A stretch of 59,434 bases of DNA from Xenorhabdus mauleonii (GTDB lineage: Bacteria; Pseudomonadota; Gammaproteobacteria; Enterobacterales; Enterobacteriaceae). Positions 37,200-45,947 of the stretch are shown one piece after another; the first letter of the stretch is position 1, and each line of letters opens with the position of its first letter. The stretch covers positions 1 through 59,434 of the forward strand of contig NZ_FORG01000025.1 of assembly GCF_900113945.1 (NCBI RefSeq), written 5' to 3'. Made by a program: the position numbers and the translations under genes. The notes under the pieces are model-generated. The model was not told the DNA's origin. It saw only the letters and a list, made by a program, of their open reading frames with translations, and made no database searches.

Positions 37200-37746
37200 G
37201 GCTACCTCATTATTGACATAATTCCCGATTTGACCTTGTTATTTATATGGGAATTAAATGTTAATTTAATGTTTCTTTACCTTAAATGATTGAAGCATTA
37301 AATAAATTTAATTGAAGAGATGATTAGAAGGTTTTCGAGTACTTTTCGTTAAAAATTGATTATTTGTCTTTTAAATGTGATTTATATTTCTTTTTAATGG
37401 TTATTATTCTATGAATAATAATACCCAATTGATTTTATTATCAATGATGTCTATATTTTTAGGTAACTGTTGGTATGGTGATAAATTCTTTTGGGTTATG
37501 TAACATAATAGAATAAAATATTTCTCTATTTATAAGGGTTATACCCTATTAACTCCAAGTTTCAGGAAGCAACGTATTATCATCCCGCGTCGCGGGATGA
37601 TAATACATGCACCTTGAAGTACGACGCGTATAGATCATTGATATGTTGCCAAGTAATTATAATGTATTGGAACTTGATTAATATTTGAAATATCACTTAT
37701 TTTTAAGTGATAAAGCATGAATTACATACTCTATCACTTTAACTTT
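37200..37746. other. AT-rich spacer upstream of hpaB
   Basis: No gene seen. The part next to 37200 should contain the hpaBC promoter (HpaA-activated in E. coli). The distal part carries the palindromic repeat element at 37541-37627. Confidence 0.45.
37541..37627. repeat. Repeat element with perfect 33-bp palindromic core
   Basis: The core at 37574-37606 has two 16-bp perfectly complementary arms around one central T (ATCATCCCGCG / CGCGGGATGAT in the middle). It is flanked by imperfect outer arms: TATACCC...AACTCCAAG on the left and CTTGAAGTACGACGCGTATA on the right. The outer arms resemble the ends of other repeats in the window, so this looks like a small non-coding palindromic element. Confidence 0.8.
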
Positions 37747-38034
37747 TTATCTTAATATCTTCTCAAAGGATAAAATTTCCTCTTTGATTATGGGTAAATA
37801 TATTTCGTCGAAATAATTACTATCTTTTACTTTGCCATATAACTCTTCTAATGTTTCTAAAATAGATGTAGTGGCAATGAGTCTCGTTGTGGAATATCCA
37901 GTAGATTTATGTACTTTATTAATATCATCTTCAATACTAACAGTTAACATAAATACGTCAAATCTAGTATTAACCAAATCAAATGGAACCGATAATCTAC
38001 ACTTAATATTGTAAGTGGAATAATGAACACCCAT
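37747..38034 (-). CDS. Small protein of unknown function
   Basis: A 95-residue protein I do not recognise. It has no signal peptide or membrane segment; the second half (ETLEELYGKVKDSN, IIKEEILSFEKILR) is charged and helical. GAGGT lies 7 nt before the ATG, supporting translation. It is AT-rich and lies alone between hpaB and hpaA, where E. coli W has no gene. It may be a recent acquisition or part of a dispersed accessory family. Confidence 0.5.
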   Translation of the reverse strand: MGVHYSTYNIKCRLSVPFDLVNTRFDVFMLTVSIEDDINKVHKSTGYSTTRLIATTSILETLEELYGKVKDSNYFDEIYLPIIKEEILSFEKILR

Positions 38035-38378
38035 TTTAACACCTCATTTTTTAATAAAGTTATACTACTATCAGATGATGTAATATCTTAGGAGTCATAG
38101 GCATGATACAAATAATAATGACGACATGTTTTATTTTTTAACCTCTAACTTTTTTTAACGAAAGTTTTATAAAGATATAGATAAAATAAAAATCACTCAG
38201 GATAACTTATAGGATGCTTAAATCGGAATCTATATTAAATGGTTCTATTTAGATGATAAGTGTATTTGATATAAATTAAATGCTCTTTTTTAAAAGAGGT
38301 GTATTTCCCATCTTTGTTTAAATTTTTTCAGGGATGATATGATTTGCTGAGCTTAATTTTATGATGAATTTATTTATT

Positions 38379-38414
38379 AATATTGCCTTCAATTCAAAAT
38401 TTGAAGGCAATATT
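38379..38414 (-). terminator. Hairpin directly after hpaA
   Basis: Fourteen-base perfect arms (AATATTGCCTTCAA / TTGAAGGCAATATT) with an 8-nt loop, adjoining the hpaA stop codon. The following minus-strand sequence is A/T-rich but not a clean T run. Likely the end of the hpaXA transcript. Confidence 0.75.
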
Positions 38415-39320
38415 TTATTCTGTGGCAATATACTTTTCCCGCCACACACTGGGAGAACTTCCCACCAATCGATTAAAAAAACGGGCAAAATAAGCAGGAT
38501 CTTTAAATCCAAGTTGATAGGCTATTTCAAACACAGGGCTATCGCTAAACAGCAGCAGTCGTTTTGCTTCCCGTAATTGACGATCGAAAATAAGCCGTTT
38601 TGGCGGGCGATTGGCAAACCGTCGGCACATATCTTTTAGGCGTGATTCTGTAATTCCTAATTGTTCCGCATAATCCGGAACAGTAAGATGCAGGCGAAAA
38701 TGTTGATCAACCAATTGGTTAAAACGCTGAAATAGTTTTAATTCCCCTCTTAGCCCGCCAGCACGATGATCTTCAAGAGGAATGCTGCGCAATAAAAAAG
38801 TAAATAAGGATTGAGCCAGAAATGCCAGCGATTGTTCACGCCCTGCGAATTGGTTCACAGATTCACGTTCAATCAATGCCCAATAGTGATTGAACGCCTC
38901 CAGCTCATCGGGTTTATCTGCCACAGAAAGGCAGATGGCAGGGATTTCAACTAATTCCCGATGTGTTGGATAAAGTGAGCTGAGTAATGGGGTAATCAAT
39001 TCTTGACGAATAGTCAGCACATGGCCGTCAGTATCTTCTTGAGTAAAAAAAGCATGGGGAACGGAAGGCGGCGTCAGGATAAACAACGGTGCCTGAACAG
39101 AATAACGTTGTTCATCCAGTTGCAGCTCAATCCGCCCTGTCACCAGATAATGCAATTGGAAAAAGTTGTCATGTCGGTGTGCCTGCATATCACGACCAAA
39201 AAATGCTGCCAGGCGGCCGAAAGTTTGGTAGTGAACATCATCCGAACCCTGCGTTTCATCATAATCTTTGCTGATATCGATATTGGCGATAATGGGTTTG
39301 ATTACATTGGATGCAGACAT
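38415..39320 (-). CDS. hpaA: 4-HPA catabolism activator HpaA (AraC/XylS family)
   Basis: A 301-residue regulator. Residues ~35-130 form the AraC-type cupin (QAHRHDNFFQLHYLVTGRIEL, then FILTPPSVPHAFF). The C-terminal ~100 residues carry two helix-turn-helix motifs, ending in the signature FEIAYQLGFKDPAYFARFFNRLVGSSPSVWR (read in parts). In E. coli W HpaA activates hpaBC in response to 4-hydroxyphenylacetate. Start at the ATG at 39318-39320, not the TTG one codon earlier. It follows hpaX by 49 bp. Confidence 0.93.
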   Translation of the reverse strand: MSASNVIKPIIANIDISKDYDETQGSDDVHYQTFGRLAAFFGRDMQAHRHDNFFQLHYLVTGRIELQLDEQRYSVQAPLFILTPPSVPHAFFTQEDTDGHVLTIRQELITPLLSSLYPTHRELVEIPAICLSVADKPDELEAFNHYWALIERESVNQFAGREQSLAFLAQSLFTFLLRSIPLEDHRAGGLRGELKLFQRFNQLVDQHFRLHLTVPDYAEQLGITESRLKDMCRRFANRPPKRLIFDRQLREAKRLLLFSDSPVFEIAYQLGFKDPAYFARFFNRLVGSSPSVWREKYIATE

Positions 39321-39369
39321 CAATTTTTCCTTTTTATATTTTGTTGATGATTCGGCATTTTCTCTTTGT

Positions 39370-40758
39370 TTACGGAGTGGTTTGTGATCTTAAGTGCTTC
39401 ATGGGGATCGCTAAAACCATTAAAGCCCCGATGATCAGCAATCCTGCGATAAAATAGAGTCCTGCATTAAAGCTGCCGGTCAGATCTTTCAGCCAGCCGA
39501 TCAACAGAGGGCTGACGGCAGATCCGATATTTCCCGTTGCATTAATCACAGCGATCCCGACTGCACGGGCGCGTAAACTGATGGATTGATCCGGCGTTGT
39601 CCAAAAGACGGCCATGGCTGTAAACGATCCGGTTGAAGCCATGATGATCCCCAGCAGTTGAATCAGGCTGTTATCGGTCAGTGAAGTTAAAATCCAGCCT
39701 GCGGCCGCAAACAGGTAGGGCAGGGCGGTATGCATTTTGCGCTCTTGCAGGCGGTCAGAGCGCCGACTCCAGTAAATCATGCCCAAGATGGTGCAAAATT
39801 GCGGAATGGCCGTAAGAATACCGATGACTACGTGGCTGCTGCCCTGATTGAAGCTTTGCATGATCTGGGGCGTCCAGATGTTAATGGCGCTCAGGGTGTT
39901 AGTCAGGCAGAAATAAGCAAAGGTATACATCAGGACAATTGGGGTAAAAACTTCACGCCATAAACTGACTTTTGGCACGGAAAGTTCATTGTTCTGTGCC
40001 AGAGAAAGCCTGTCGTTTTCCATCATCTCCTGAAGGCATTGTTTGTCCTCACGAGTGAGCCATTTGGCTTTATCCGGAGAATCAACCAGATAAAACCACA
40101 CAACGAAGCCAAGCAAAACAGAGGGAAAGCCTTCCAGTAGAAACAACCACTGCCAGCCATGCAGATTCCAGATGCCGTCCATTTCCAGAATATAACCGGA
40201 AATCAACGAGCCGAATGCCATAGTCACAGGCATGGCTATCATAAACAGGGCATTGGCGCGGGCGCGATAATAGGCAGGAAACCAGTAAGTCAGGTAAACC
40301 AGAATGCCCGGCAAAAAGCCCGCTTCTGCAATGCCGACCAGCATACGCAGGATATACAGGCTGGTGGGGCCGGTTGCAAACATCGTTGCCGTTGAAGCAA
40401 TTCCCCATAACACCATAATGATCGCAATCCAACGGCGGGCGCCCACAATACCCAACATGATATTGCTGGGAATACCGAAGATCACATAAGTGGCATAAAA
40501 CAGGGTAGCCGCCAGCCCAAACATGGTGGATGTCAGGCCAAGATCTTTACCCATTGTTAAGCCGGCAAAGCCAATATTGATGCGATCGAGAAAAGAGAAG
40601 ACAAACAGGACGAAGAGAAAGAAGATCAGACGGCGAAATAATTTTTTAATGACTTGCTGTTGTTGGGCGGTAAATTTTTGGTGCTGATGGGGCGAATGGT
40701 TTAAATCTGGTGGACTGCCTGATCCTGATTGTGGAATGGTGCCAGATGAAATGCTCAT
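39370..40758 (-). CDS. hpaX: 4-hydroxyphenylacetate permease (MFS, ACS family)
   Basis: A 462-residue major-facilitator transporter with 12 predicted helices, resembling HpaX and the anion:cation symporter family. Motifs are FLDRINIGFAGLTMGKDLGL in the first helix pair, the central LEGFPSVLLGFVVWFYL and a C-terminal FNAGLYFIAGLLIIGALMVL. It imports 4-hydroxyphenylacetate. I place the start at the ATG at 40756-40758, 7 nt after AGGA; a frame extension of 14 residues is rejected. The N-terminal ~35 residues are His/Gln/Ser-rich, longer than the E. coli start. Cotranscribed with hpaA. Confidence 0.93.
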   Translation of the reverse strand: MSISSGTIPQSGSGSPPDLNHSPHQHQKFTAQQQQVIKKLFRRLIFFLFVLFVFSFLDRINIGFAGLTMGKDLGLTSTMFGLAATLFYATYVIFGIPSNIMLGIVGARRWIAIIMVLWGIASTATMFATGPTSLYILRMLVGIAEAGFLPGILVYLTYWFPAYYRARANALFMIAMPVTMAFGSLISGYILEMDGIWNLHGWQWLFLLEGFPSVLLGFVVWFYLVDSPDKAKWLTREDKQCLQEMMENDRLSLAQNNELSVPKVSLWREVFTPIVLMYTFAYFCLTNTLSAINIWTPQIMQSFNQGSSHVVIGILTAIPQFCTILGMIYWSRRSDRLQERKMHTALPYLFAAAGWILTSLTDNSLIQLLGIIMASTGSFTAMAVFWTTPDQSISLRARAVGIAVINATGNIGSAVSPLLIGWLKDLTGSFNAGLYFIAGLLIIGALMVLAIPMKHLRSQTTP

Positions 40759-40787
40759 TGTCGTTTCCTTTTTTATTGTTATATCCC

Positions 40788-40992
40788 CTGCGTTTTTCAA
40801 GTTGCTTCTTTGTTGGTGGTGCTTATTTTTCCCTGTTACCGGTTTGAAACATACGGCTATTTATGCACACGGGGTTTCATGAACGTCTTTTGCTTTTCAC
40901 TTAAGGCCAGCCTTGGGCTGAACAAATTTATTTCCGACGAATTTGCCGTTCCCCTTACCACCGCGATACAACTTGAAATCCATTGGGCATGG
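40788..40992. repeat. Composite palindromic repeat upstream of hpaX
   Basis: Left end CGTTTTTCAAGTTGCTTCTT and right end ACTTGAAATCCATTGGGCAT match, in reverse order, the ends of the 56902-57002 repeat. Its interior AACAAATTT...CGACGAATTTG also matches that repeat's interior AACAAATTTGGCGGGAACG. It fills most of the hpaI-hpaX gap. Confidence 0.7.
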
Positions 40993-41070
40993 AAAATACT
41001 GCTTGGAAAACTATTATCAGGAACTTCAATTGCAATGGCGGGTGCCGTATTAACACCCGCCTTTTATATT

Positions 41071-41126
41071 CTGTCGTCTTTCAAGTTGCGGCTTTGTTGC
41101 AGCACCTTGAAATCCATTGGGTATAG
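41071..41126. repeat. Short palindromic repeat downstream of hpaI
   Basis: Carries CGTCTTTCAAGTTGCGGCTT and CTTGAAATCCATTGGGTATA joined directly, i.e. both end modules of the family without the interior. It could fold into a hairpin (CAAG...CTTG) after hpaI. Confidence 0.7.
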
Positions 41127-41167
41127 AAAAATCACAGCAGTAACAACAGCATTGTTTGTATTGGATA

Positions 41168-41971
41168 TTAATAAGTATCTGATGATGGCTTCTGTCCTTG
41201 ATTGGCCTTATCGAAATGTTTTGCCAGAGCGGTGGCCCCGCTTGCCAGCAACGTAGTATCAACCCCCACGGCAATAAACAGTACGCCCATATCAAGGTAA
41301 TGTTTGGCTATCTCAATATTGGTCATCAAAATACCGGCTGCTTTACCTGACTTTTTAATCTGGGTAATGGCTTGTTCAATTGCTGACTTAACGTCAGGAT
41401 GTTGGGGATTATTAATATGCCCCATGTCTGCGCTAAGATCCGAAGGGCCGATAAATACGCCATCAACACCTTCGACGGCGGCTATTTCCGCTATATTGTT
41501 TAATGCTTCACGCGTTTCTACTTGAACTAACACGCACATTTCATCATTGGCGCGAGAGAGATAATCAGGAATGCGATTCCAACGTGCGGCCCGTGCCAGT
41601 CCACTGCCTACGCCGCGAATGCCGGCTGGTGGATAGCGGGTAGCCCGAACAGCTTGGCGAGCCTGCTCTGCATTTTGGATCATCGGTATCAGTAGCGTTT
41701 GCGCACCAATATCCAATAACTGTTTGATTATTACCGGATCATTCCACGGCGGACGAACAACAGGGTGGCTTGGATAAGGGGCAACGCTCTGTAACTGGGA
41801 AAGAATGGTCGGAATATTGTTGGGGGCATGCTCACCATCAATCAATAGCCAGTCAAATCCTGTCCCAGCCAGAATTTCTGCACTGTAACTACTGCATAGT
41901 CCAAGCCATAAACCAATTTGAGGATGCCCGGCTTTTAGTGCTTGTTTAAATTTATTCGTTAATTGATCCAT
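41168..41971 (-). CDS. hpaI: 4-hydroxy-2-oxoheptane-1,7-dioate aldolase
   Basis: A 267-residue class II pyruvate aldolase, last step of the 4-HPA meta-cleavage route, giving pyruvate and succinic semialdehyde. The catalytic Asp/His pair is in [11 protein letters not shown] (Asp45, His48), the loop arginine in VVRPPWND, and metal ligands in [11 protein letters not shown] (Glu) and [12 protein letters not shown] (Asp). Start at the ATG at 41969-41971 (MDQLTNKF); an in-frame ATG 18 codons upstream is not conserved. It is separated from hpaH and hpaX by spacers with repeats, unlike the tight E. coli operon. Confidence 0.95.
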   Translation of the reverse strand: MDQLTNKFKQALKAGHPQIGLWLGLCSSYSAEILAGTGFDWLLIDGEHAPNNIPTILSQLQSVAPYPSHPVVRPPWNDPVIIKQLLDIGAQTLLIPMIQNAEQARQAVRATRYPPAGIRGVGSGLARAARWNRIPDYLSRANDEMCVLVQVETREALNNIAEIAAVEGVDGVFIGPSDLSADMGHINNPQHPDVKSAIEQAITQIKKSGKAAGILMTNIEIAKHYLDMGVLFIAVGVDTTLLASGATALAKHFDKANQGQKPSSDTY

Positions 41972-42109
41972 GAGATTTTCTCTTCGTTTTCGTCGTGTTT
42001 CCAGTCGCCTGTTTGCTGGCGGCATTCCTCATTTATTCCGGTTGTTATTTCTATAACTGAATGTTTTGTAAAATAATATTTTTAAAAACACACGGTTGTT
42101 TATATTCCC

Positions 42110-42160
42110 GGAGAGTTATTTCCTTGCCGCTCCGCACAACTCGAAATCCATAGGGTACTG
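42110..42160. repeat. Partial palindromic repeat between hpaI and hpaH
   Basis: Contains CAACTCGAAATCCATAGGGT, the right-end module of the dispersed family, preceded by a diverged left part (CCGGAGAGTTATTTCC). Confidence 0.55.
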
Positions 42161-42181
42161 ACAGTAAAATTGAAAAATGTT

Positions 42182-42985
42182 TTAAACAAAATGGCAGCTA
42201 ATTGCGCCAAGGACACCATAATCCACATGAAAGGTATCCCCCTTGCGGGCGGGAATAGGTCGGGTAAAAGAGCCGGACAGAATGATTTGGCCTGCTTCAA
42301 GTTGGACACCATGTTGTGCCAGTTTATTGGCAAGCCATGCAACCCCGTTGGCGGGATGATTGAGAACCGCGGCGGCGACACCGGATTCTTCAATCACACC
42401 ATTGCGGTAGAGCAGGGCGCTGACCCAGCGCAAATCCAGCTCATCCGGTTTTATTGGGCGGCCCCCCATAATGACACCGCCATTGGCGGCGTTATCAGAA
42501 ATCGTGTCAAACACTTTGCGCGGGCGCTGGGTTTCAGGATCAATGTTGTGGCAACGGGCATCAATCAGCTCCAGCGCCGGAATAACGTAATCTGTCGCAT
42601 TATAAACATCAAACAGCGTACAGTTCGGGCCGCTCAGAGGTTTTGCCAGCACAAACGCCAGCTCAACCTCAATGCGCGGCACGATAAAACGCTCGCAAGG
42701 AATGTCACTTCCGTCTTGAAAGAACATATCATCCAGCAAGGAGCCATAATCAGGTTCATTAATCTGTGAACTGGCCTGCATCGCCTTGGACGTCAATCCA
42801 ATCTTGTGCCCTTTGAGGACTCGGCCTTCCATGATTTTCAAATTTACCCATTCACTTTGAATGGCGTAAGCATCCTCAAATGTTATCTCTGGATAATCCA
42901 ACGAGATTTGGCGGATTTGCTCACGATTTTTTTCTGCCTGATGTAAACGGCGTGCAACCTGTGATATGACTTCTTGCTGTAGCAT
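42182..42985 (-). CDS. hpaH: 2-oxo-hept-4-ene-1,7-dioate hydratase
   Basis: A 267-residue metal-dependent hydratase of the fumarylacetoacetase-like/MhpD group, adding water to 2-oxohept-4-ene-1,7-dioate before aldol cleavage. Landmarks are GHKIGLTSKAMQ, the metal-binding PRIEVELAFVLAKPL, ALELIDAR, and the SDNAANGGVIMGG segment. Length matches E. coli HpaH (267). AGGAG upstream supports the ATG. Encoded 63 bp downstream of the gabD-type gene and probably the end of the main hpaG operon. Confidence 0.95.
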   Translation of the reverse strand: MLQQEVISQVARRLHQAEKNREQIRQISLDYPEITFEDAYAIQSEWVNLKIMEGRVLKGHKIGLTSKAMQASSQINEPDYGSLLDDMFFQDGSDIPCERFIVPRIEVELAFVLAKPLSGPNCTLFDVYNATDYVIPALELIDARCHNIDPETQRPRKVFDTISDNAANGGVIMGGRPIKPDELDLRWVSALLYRNGVIEESGVAAAVLNHPANGVAWLANKLAQHGVQLEAGQIILSGSFTRPIPARKGDTFHVDYGVLGAISCHFV

Positions 42986-43048
42986 AGAATCCTAAGCTCC
43001 TTTAGTGACTAATCAACCAAAAGCGTCTGATCAATCCAAATTGTTTGA

Positions 43049-44518
43049 TCAATCAATCGTGTCTAATCCGCCAATACAGAGGTATTTCACTTCCAGGTAA
43101 TCTTCGATGCCGTAACGCGAACCTTCGCGTCCCAGCCCGGATTGTTTTATACCGCCAAATGGTGCGACTTCGTTAGAAATTAAGCCTTCATTGATACCTA
43201 CCATACCGCTTTCCAGCGCTTCTGCCACACGGTAAATCCGGCTAATGTCACGAGAGTAGAAATAGGCGGCCAGACCAAATTCAGTGTCGTTGGCAATGCG
43301 GATGGCTTCATCTTCATCACGGAATTTAAACAACGGCGCTAATGGGCCGAATGTTTCCTCATGAGCGACTTGCATCGTTTCGGTGACATTTACCAACACG
43401 GTCGGCTCAAAGAACAGCCCTCCCAGCGAATGAGACTTTCCGCCCGTCAGGATGCGGGCGCCGTTGGAAACAGCGTCGCTGATGTGTGCTTGTATTTTAT
43501 CTACTGCGGCCTGATTGATCAGTGGCCCCTGCTGTGAAGCTCTGTCACTGGCTGGGCCAACGTGAAGCTGTTTCACTGCGTTTGCCAAACGCTCGGCAAA
43601 TGCGTCGTAAATACCTTCCTGAACCAGAATACGGTTGGCGCAAACACAGGTTTGCCCACTGTTGCGGAACTTAGCGGCCATTGCCCCTGCGACTGCGGCA
43701 TCAATATCGGCATCGTCAAACACAATGAAAGGTGCGTTGCCACCCAATTCGAGGGAAAGTTTTTTTACTGTATCGGCACTTTGTGCCATCAATAACTTGC
43801 CAACGCGGGTAGAACCGGTAAACGAAAGTTTGCGTACAATGGGGCTTGCCGTCATTACGCCGCCAATTGCTTTGGCATCCATTCCTGTCACGATATTCAA
43901 AACACCAGCAGGAATACCGGCTTGTTCTGCCAATGCCGTCAGTGCCAAGGCAGAAAGCGGTGTCTCCGCAGCAGGTTTCAGTACAACCGTACAACCCGCA
44001 GCCAGCGCCGGGCCAACTTTACGGGTGATCATTGCATTGGGAAAATTCCACGGAGTAATTGCAGCCACAACACCAATCGGTTGTTTGATGGTGGAAAGGC
44101 GGCGACCCGGCATCGGAGAAGGCAGTGTTTCACCATAGATACGCTTGCCTTCTTCTGCAAACCACTCAATAAAGTTGGCTCCGTAAGCAATTTCCCCCAT
44201 CGCTTCTGCATGGGATTTACCTTGCTCTGCACTTAAAATGGTGGCCAAAGCACTTTGGTTTTCCATAATCAAGTGGAACCACTGCATGAGTTTTTGGCTG
44301 CGTTTTCTTGCAGTCAGTGCCCGCCAAGCAGGCAGGGCATGTTGGGCAGCGTCAATGGCACATTGAGTCTCTTTGGCACCCATATCACTGACATTGGCAA
44401 TCACTTCACCATTGGCCGGATTGGTCACTTCAAAGGTAGCTTTGCTCTCGGCATCAACCCATTGACCATTGATATAAGCCTGTTGGCGCAGCAATGATGT
44501 CTTCAGATGATTTGTCAT
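43049..44518 (-). CDS. gabD: Succinate-semialdehyde dehydrogenase in the hpa cluster
   Basis: A 489-residue aldehyde dehydrogenase of the GabD branch. Catalytic Glu is in LELGGNAPFIVFDDADID and catalytic Cys in FRNSGQTCVCANRILVQ; NAD(P)-binding TPWNFPNAMITRK and FTGSTRVGKLL are intact. Oxidises succinic semialdehyde, the HpaI product, to succinate. It is inserted between hpaF and hpaH, where E. coli has no such gene, so the operon encodes the whole path to the TCA cycle. GAGG lies 5 nt before the ATG. Specificity is inferred from family and location. Confidence 0.9.
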   Translation of the reverse strand: MTNHLKTSLLRQQAYINGQWVDAESKATFEVTNPANGEVIANVSDMGAKETQCAIDAAQHALPAWRALTARKRSQKLMQWFHLIMENQSALATILSAEQGKSHAEAMGEIAYGANFIEWFAEEGKRIYGETLPSPMPGRRLSTIKQPIGVVAAITPWNFPNAMITRKVGPALAAGCTVVLKPAAETPLSALALTALAEQAGIPAGVLNIVTGMDAKAIGGVMTASPIVRKLSFTGSTRVGKLLMAQSADTVKKLSLELGGNAPFIVFDDADIDAAVAGAMAAKFRNSGQTCVCANRILVQEGIYDAFAERLANAVKQLHVGPASDRASQQGPLINQAAVDKIQAHISDAVSNGARILTGGKSHSLGGLFFEPTVLVNVTETMQVAHEETFGPLAPLFKFRDEDEAIRIANDTEFGLAAYFYSRDISRIYRVAEALESGMVGINEGLISNEVAPFGGIKQSGLGREGSRYGIEDYLEVKYLCIGGLDTID

Positions 44519-44575
44519 GGTTTCCTCTTTAACTTACAAAAAAATGAACTTTAGTGTGCCAAATTATGCCACCTA

Positions 44576-44971
44576 TTATTGCGGTTCTTTTGCTTTAAAC
44601 AGGCTATGAACGTTATTGGATTTATAATTAAGCACAGGATCGAGTTCTTCCATGCTGAAGGATAGACCAAGATACCGCTGTGCCATTAAATCCGCAAAAT
44701 GCGCCTTAATTAAGGCGAATAACATCTCCCCAACTTTTTGCTGATCTTCAAGACTGCGCCCGGCACCAATTTTCAGTGTCATGTGAACAAACGCATAGTC
44801 TTGCTTGCCATCTGCCATTTGCCATGTATCTAACCAAATGGCACGACTGCGGATACCGCCCACTGGGAAAATTCCGGTATCTGTCAGCGCTTGATTTACT
44901 TTGGCAAACAACGCCGGCAGTTTTGCAACTTCACGTATATTTTCAGTACATTCAGCATAAAAATGTGGCAT
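44576..44971 (-). CDS. hpaF: 5-carboxymethyl-2-hydroxymuconate delta-isomerase
   Basis: A 131-residue tautomerase-superfamily enzyme converting 5-carboxymethyl-2-hydroxymuconate to 5-oxopent-3-ene-1,2,5-tricarboxylate. Pro2, exposed after Met removal (MPHFYAECT), is the expected catalytic base; the GGIRSRAIWLDTWQMADG segment supplies arginines. Length is near the E. coli 126. 23 bp downstream of hpaD, same operon. Confidence 0.93.
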   Translation of the reverse strand: MPHFYAECTENIREVAKLPALFAKVNQALTDTGIFPVGGIRSRAIWLDTWQMADGKQDYAFVHMTLKIGAGRSLEDQQKVGEMLFALIKAHFADLMAQRYLGLSFSMEELDPVLNYKSNNVHSLFKAKEPQ

Positions 44972-44994
44972 GGTTTATTCCTGTCAAAAGCGGG

Positions 44995-45870
44995 TTAAGG
45001 GCGATGTTCATTTGCAGTATAGTCTGGCAACGGGAAAACAGCATTAACCTGTCCGGTGCCTGAACTGGCAAACAATTCCGTCAAAAATTCCACCTTACCG
45101 TCATAGTTATCCCAGCCGAGCAGGCCGAGCAGCATGACCGTGTCGTGCATATTGCCTTCACCCCGACAATATTGCGCATATTCCGGCAGCATCTTGCAGA
45201 ATTCTTTGAACTTGCCTTCTTTCCAAAGCTGTACAACCCGGCGATCCATTTGCTCATCAAATTCACGGGTATAGCTGTTCATGCCTTCTTCGGCGCGCTG
45301 ATCGTCAATAAAACTGTGTGAAAGCGACCCGCTTGCCAGCACGGCAACGGTACCATCGTATTTCTCAATGGCGCGTAGAATCGCCTGACCCAATTTGCGG
45401 CTATCTTCAAAAGCATGAACAGTACAAAAGGCGGAAATCGAAATTACCTTGAAATGGCGGTCGCTGTTCATGTAGCGCATTGGAACCAGCGTGCCGTATT
45501 CCAGTGTCAGGCTGGGGATTTCATGGGATTGAGCGCGAACACCCATCTGGCGGGCTTCTTCCGCAATCATTCTGCCCAGTTCAGGGTTGCCGTCGTATTC
45601 ATAGGTCATATCGCGGATGAAATGCGGTAATTCATTGCTGGTATAGATACCGGAAAAATGGTCGGAACAGTTAATGTGGTAAGCGCTGTTAACCAACCAA
45701 TGGGTATCAAACACGATAATGGTATCGACGCCCATTTCACGACAACGGCGGCTTATTTCTTTGTGCCCGTCAATTGCGCCTTGCCGGCAGCCATGATGCT
45801 TGCCGGGCAATTCAGACAAATACATAGAAGGTACATGAGTAATTTTTGCTGCTAACGCTAACTTTCCCAT
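44995..45870 (-). CDS. hpaD: 3,4-dihydroxyphenylacetate 2,3-dioxygenase
   Basis: A 291-residue class III (LigB-type) extradiol dioxygenase that opens the homoprotocatechuate ring at the 2,3 position. The N-terminal AAKITHVPSMYLSELPGKHHG carries the iron-ligand histidine; FDTHWLVNS and the GSLSHSF motif carry further active-site His residues. Length matches E. coli HpaD (283). GAGGA precedes the ATG. It lies between hpaE and hpaF with short gaps. Confidence 0.95.
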   Translation of the reverse strand: MGKLALAAKITHVPSMYLSELPGKHHGCRQGAIDGHKEISRRCREMGVDTIIVFDTHWLVNSAYHINCSDHFSGIYTSNELPHFIRDMTYEYDGNPELGRMIAEEARQMGVRAQSHEIPSLTLEYGTLVPMRYMNSDRHFKVISISAFCTVHAFEDSRKLGQAILRAIEKYDGTVAVLASGSLSHSFIDDQRAEEGMNSYTREFDEQMDRRVVQLWKEGKFKEFCKMLPEYAQYCRGEGNMHDTVMLLGLLGWDNYDGKVEFLTELFASSGTGQVNAVFPLPDYTANEHRP

Positions 45871-45947
45871 AAATCCTCACTTGATATCAGGGTCGAGAAC
45901 GGTGGTTAACGCTGAGATTGCCCGTATTCCTGATGAACTTTGATTAG

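Noticed and set aside
40859..41256. Plus-strand open frame of ~150 codons in the hpaI-hpaX gap
   Set aside because: It runs through the repeat elements and into antisense of hpaI; the translation has no family features.
43562..44497. Plus-strand open frames opposite gabD, hpaE and other hpa genes
   Set aside because: Antisense shadows of well-recognised aldehyde dehydrogenases.
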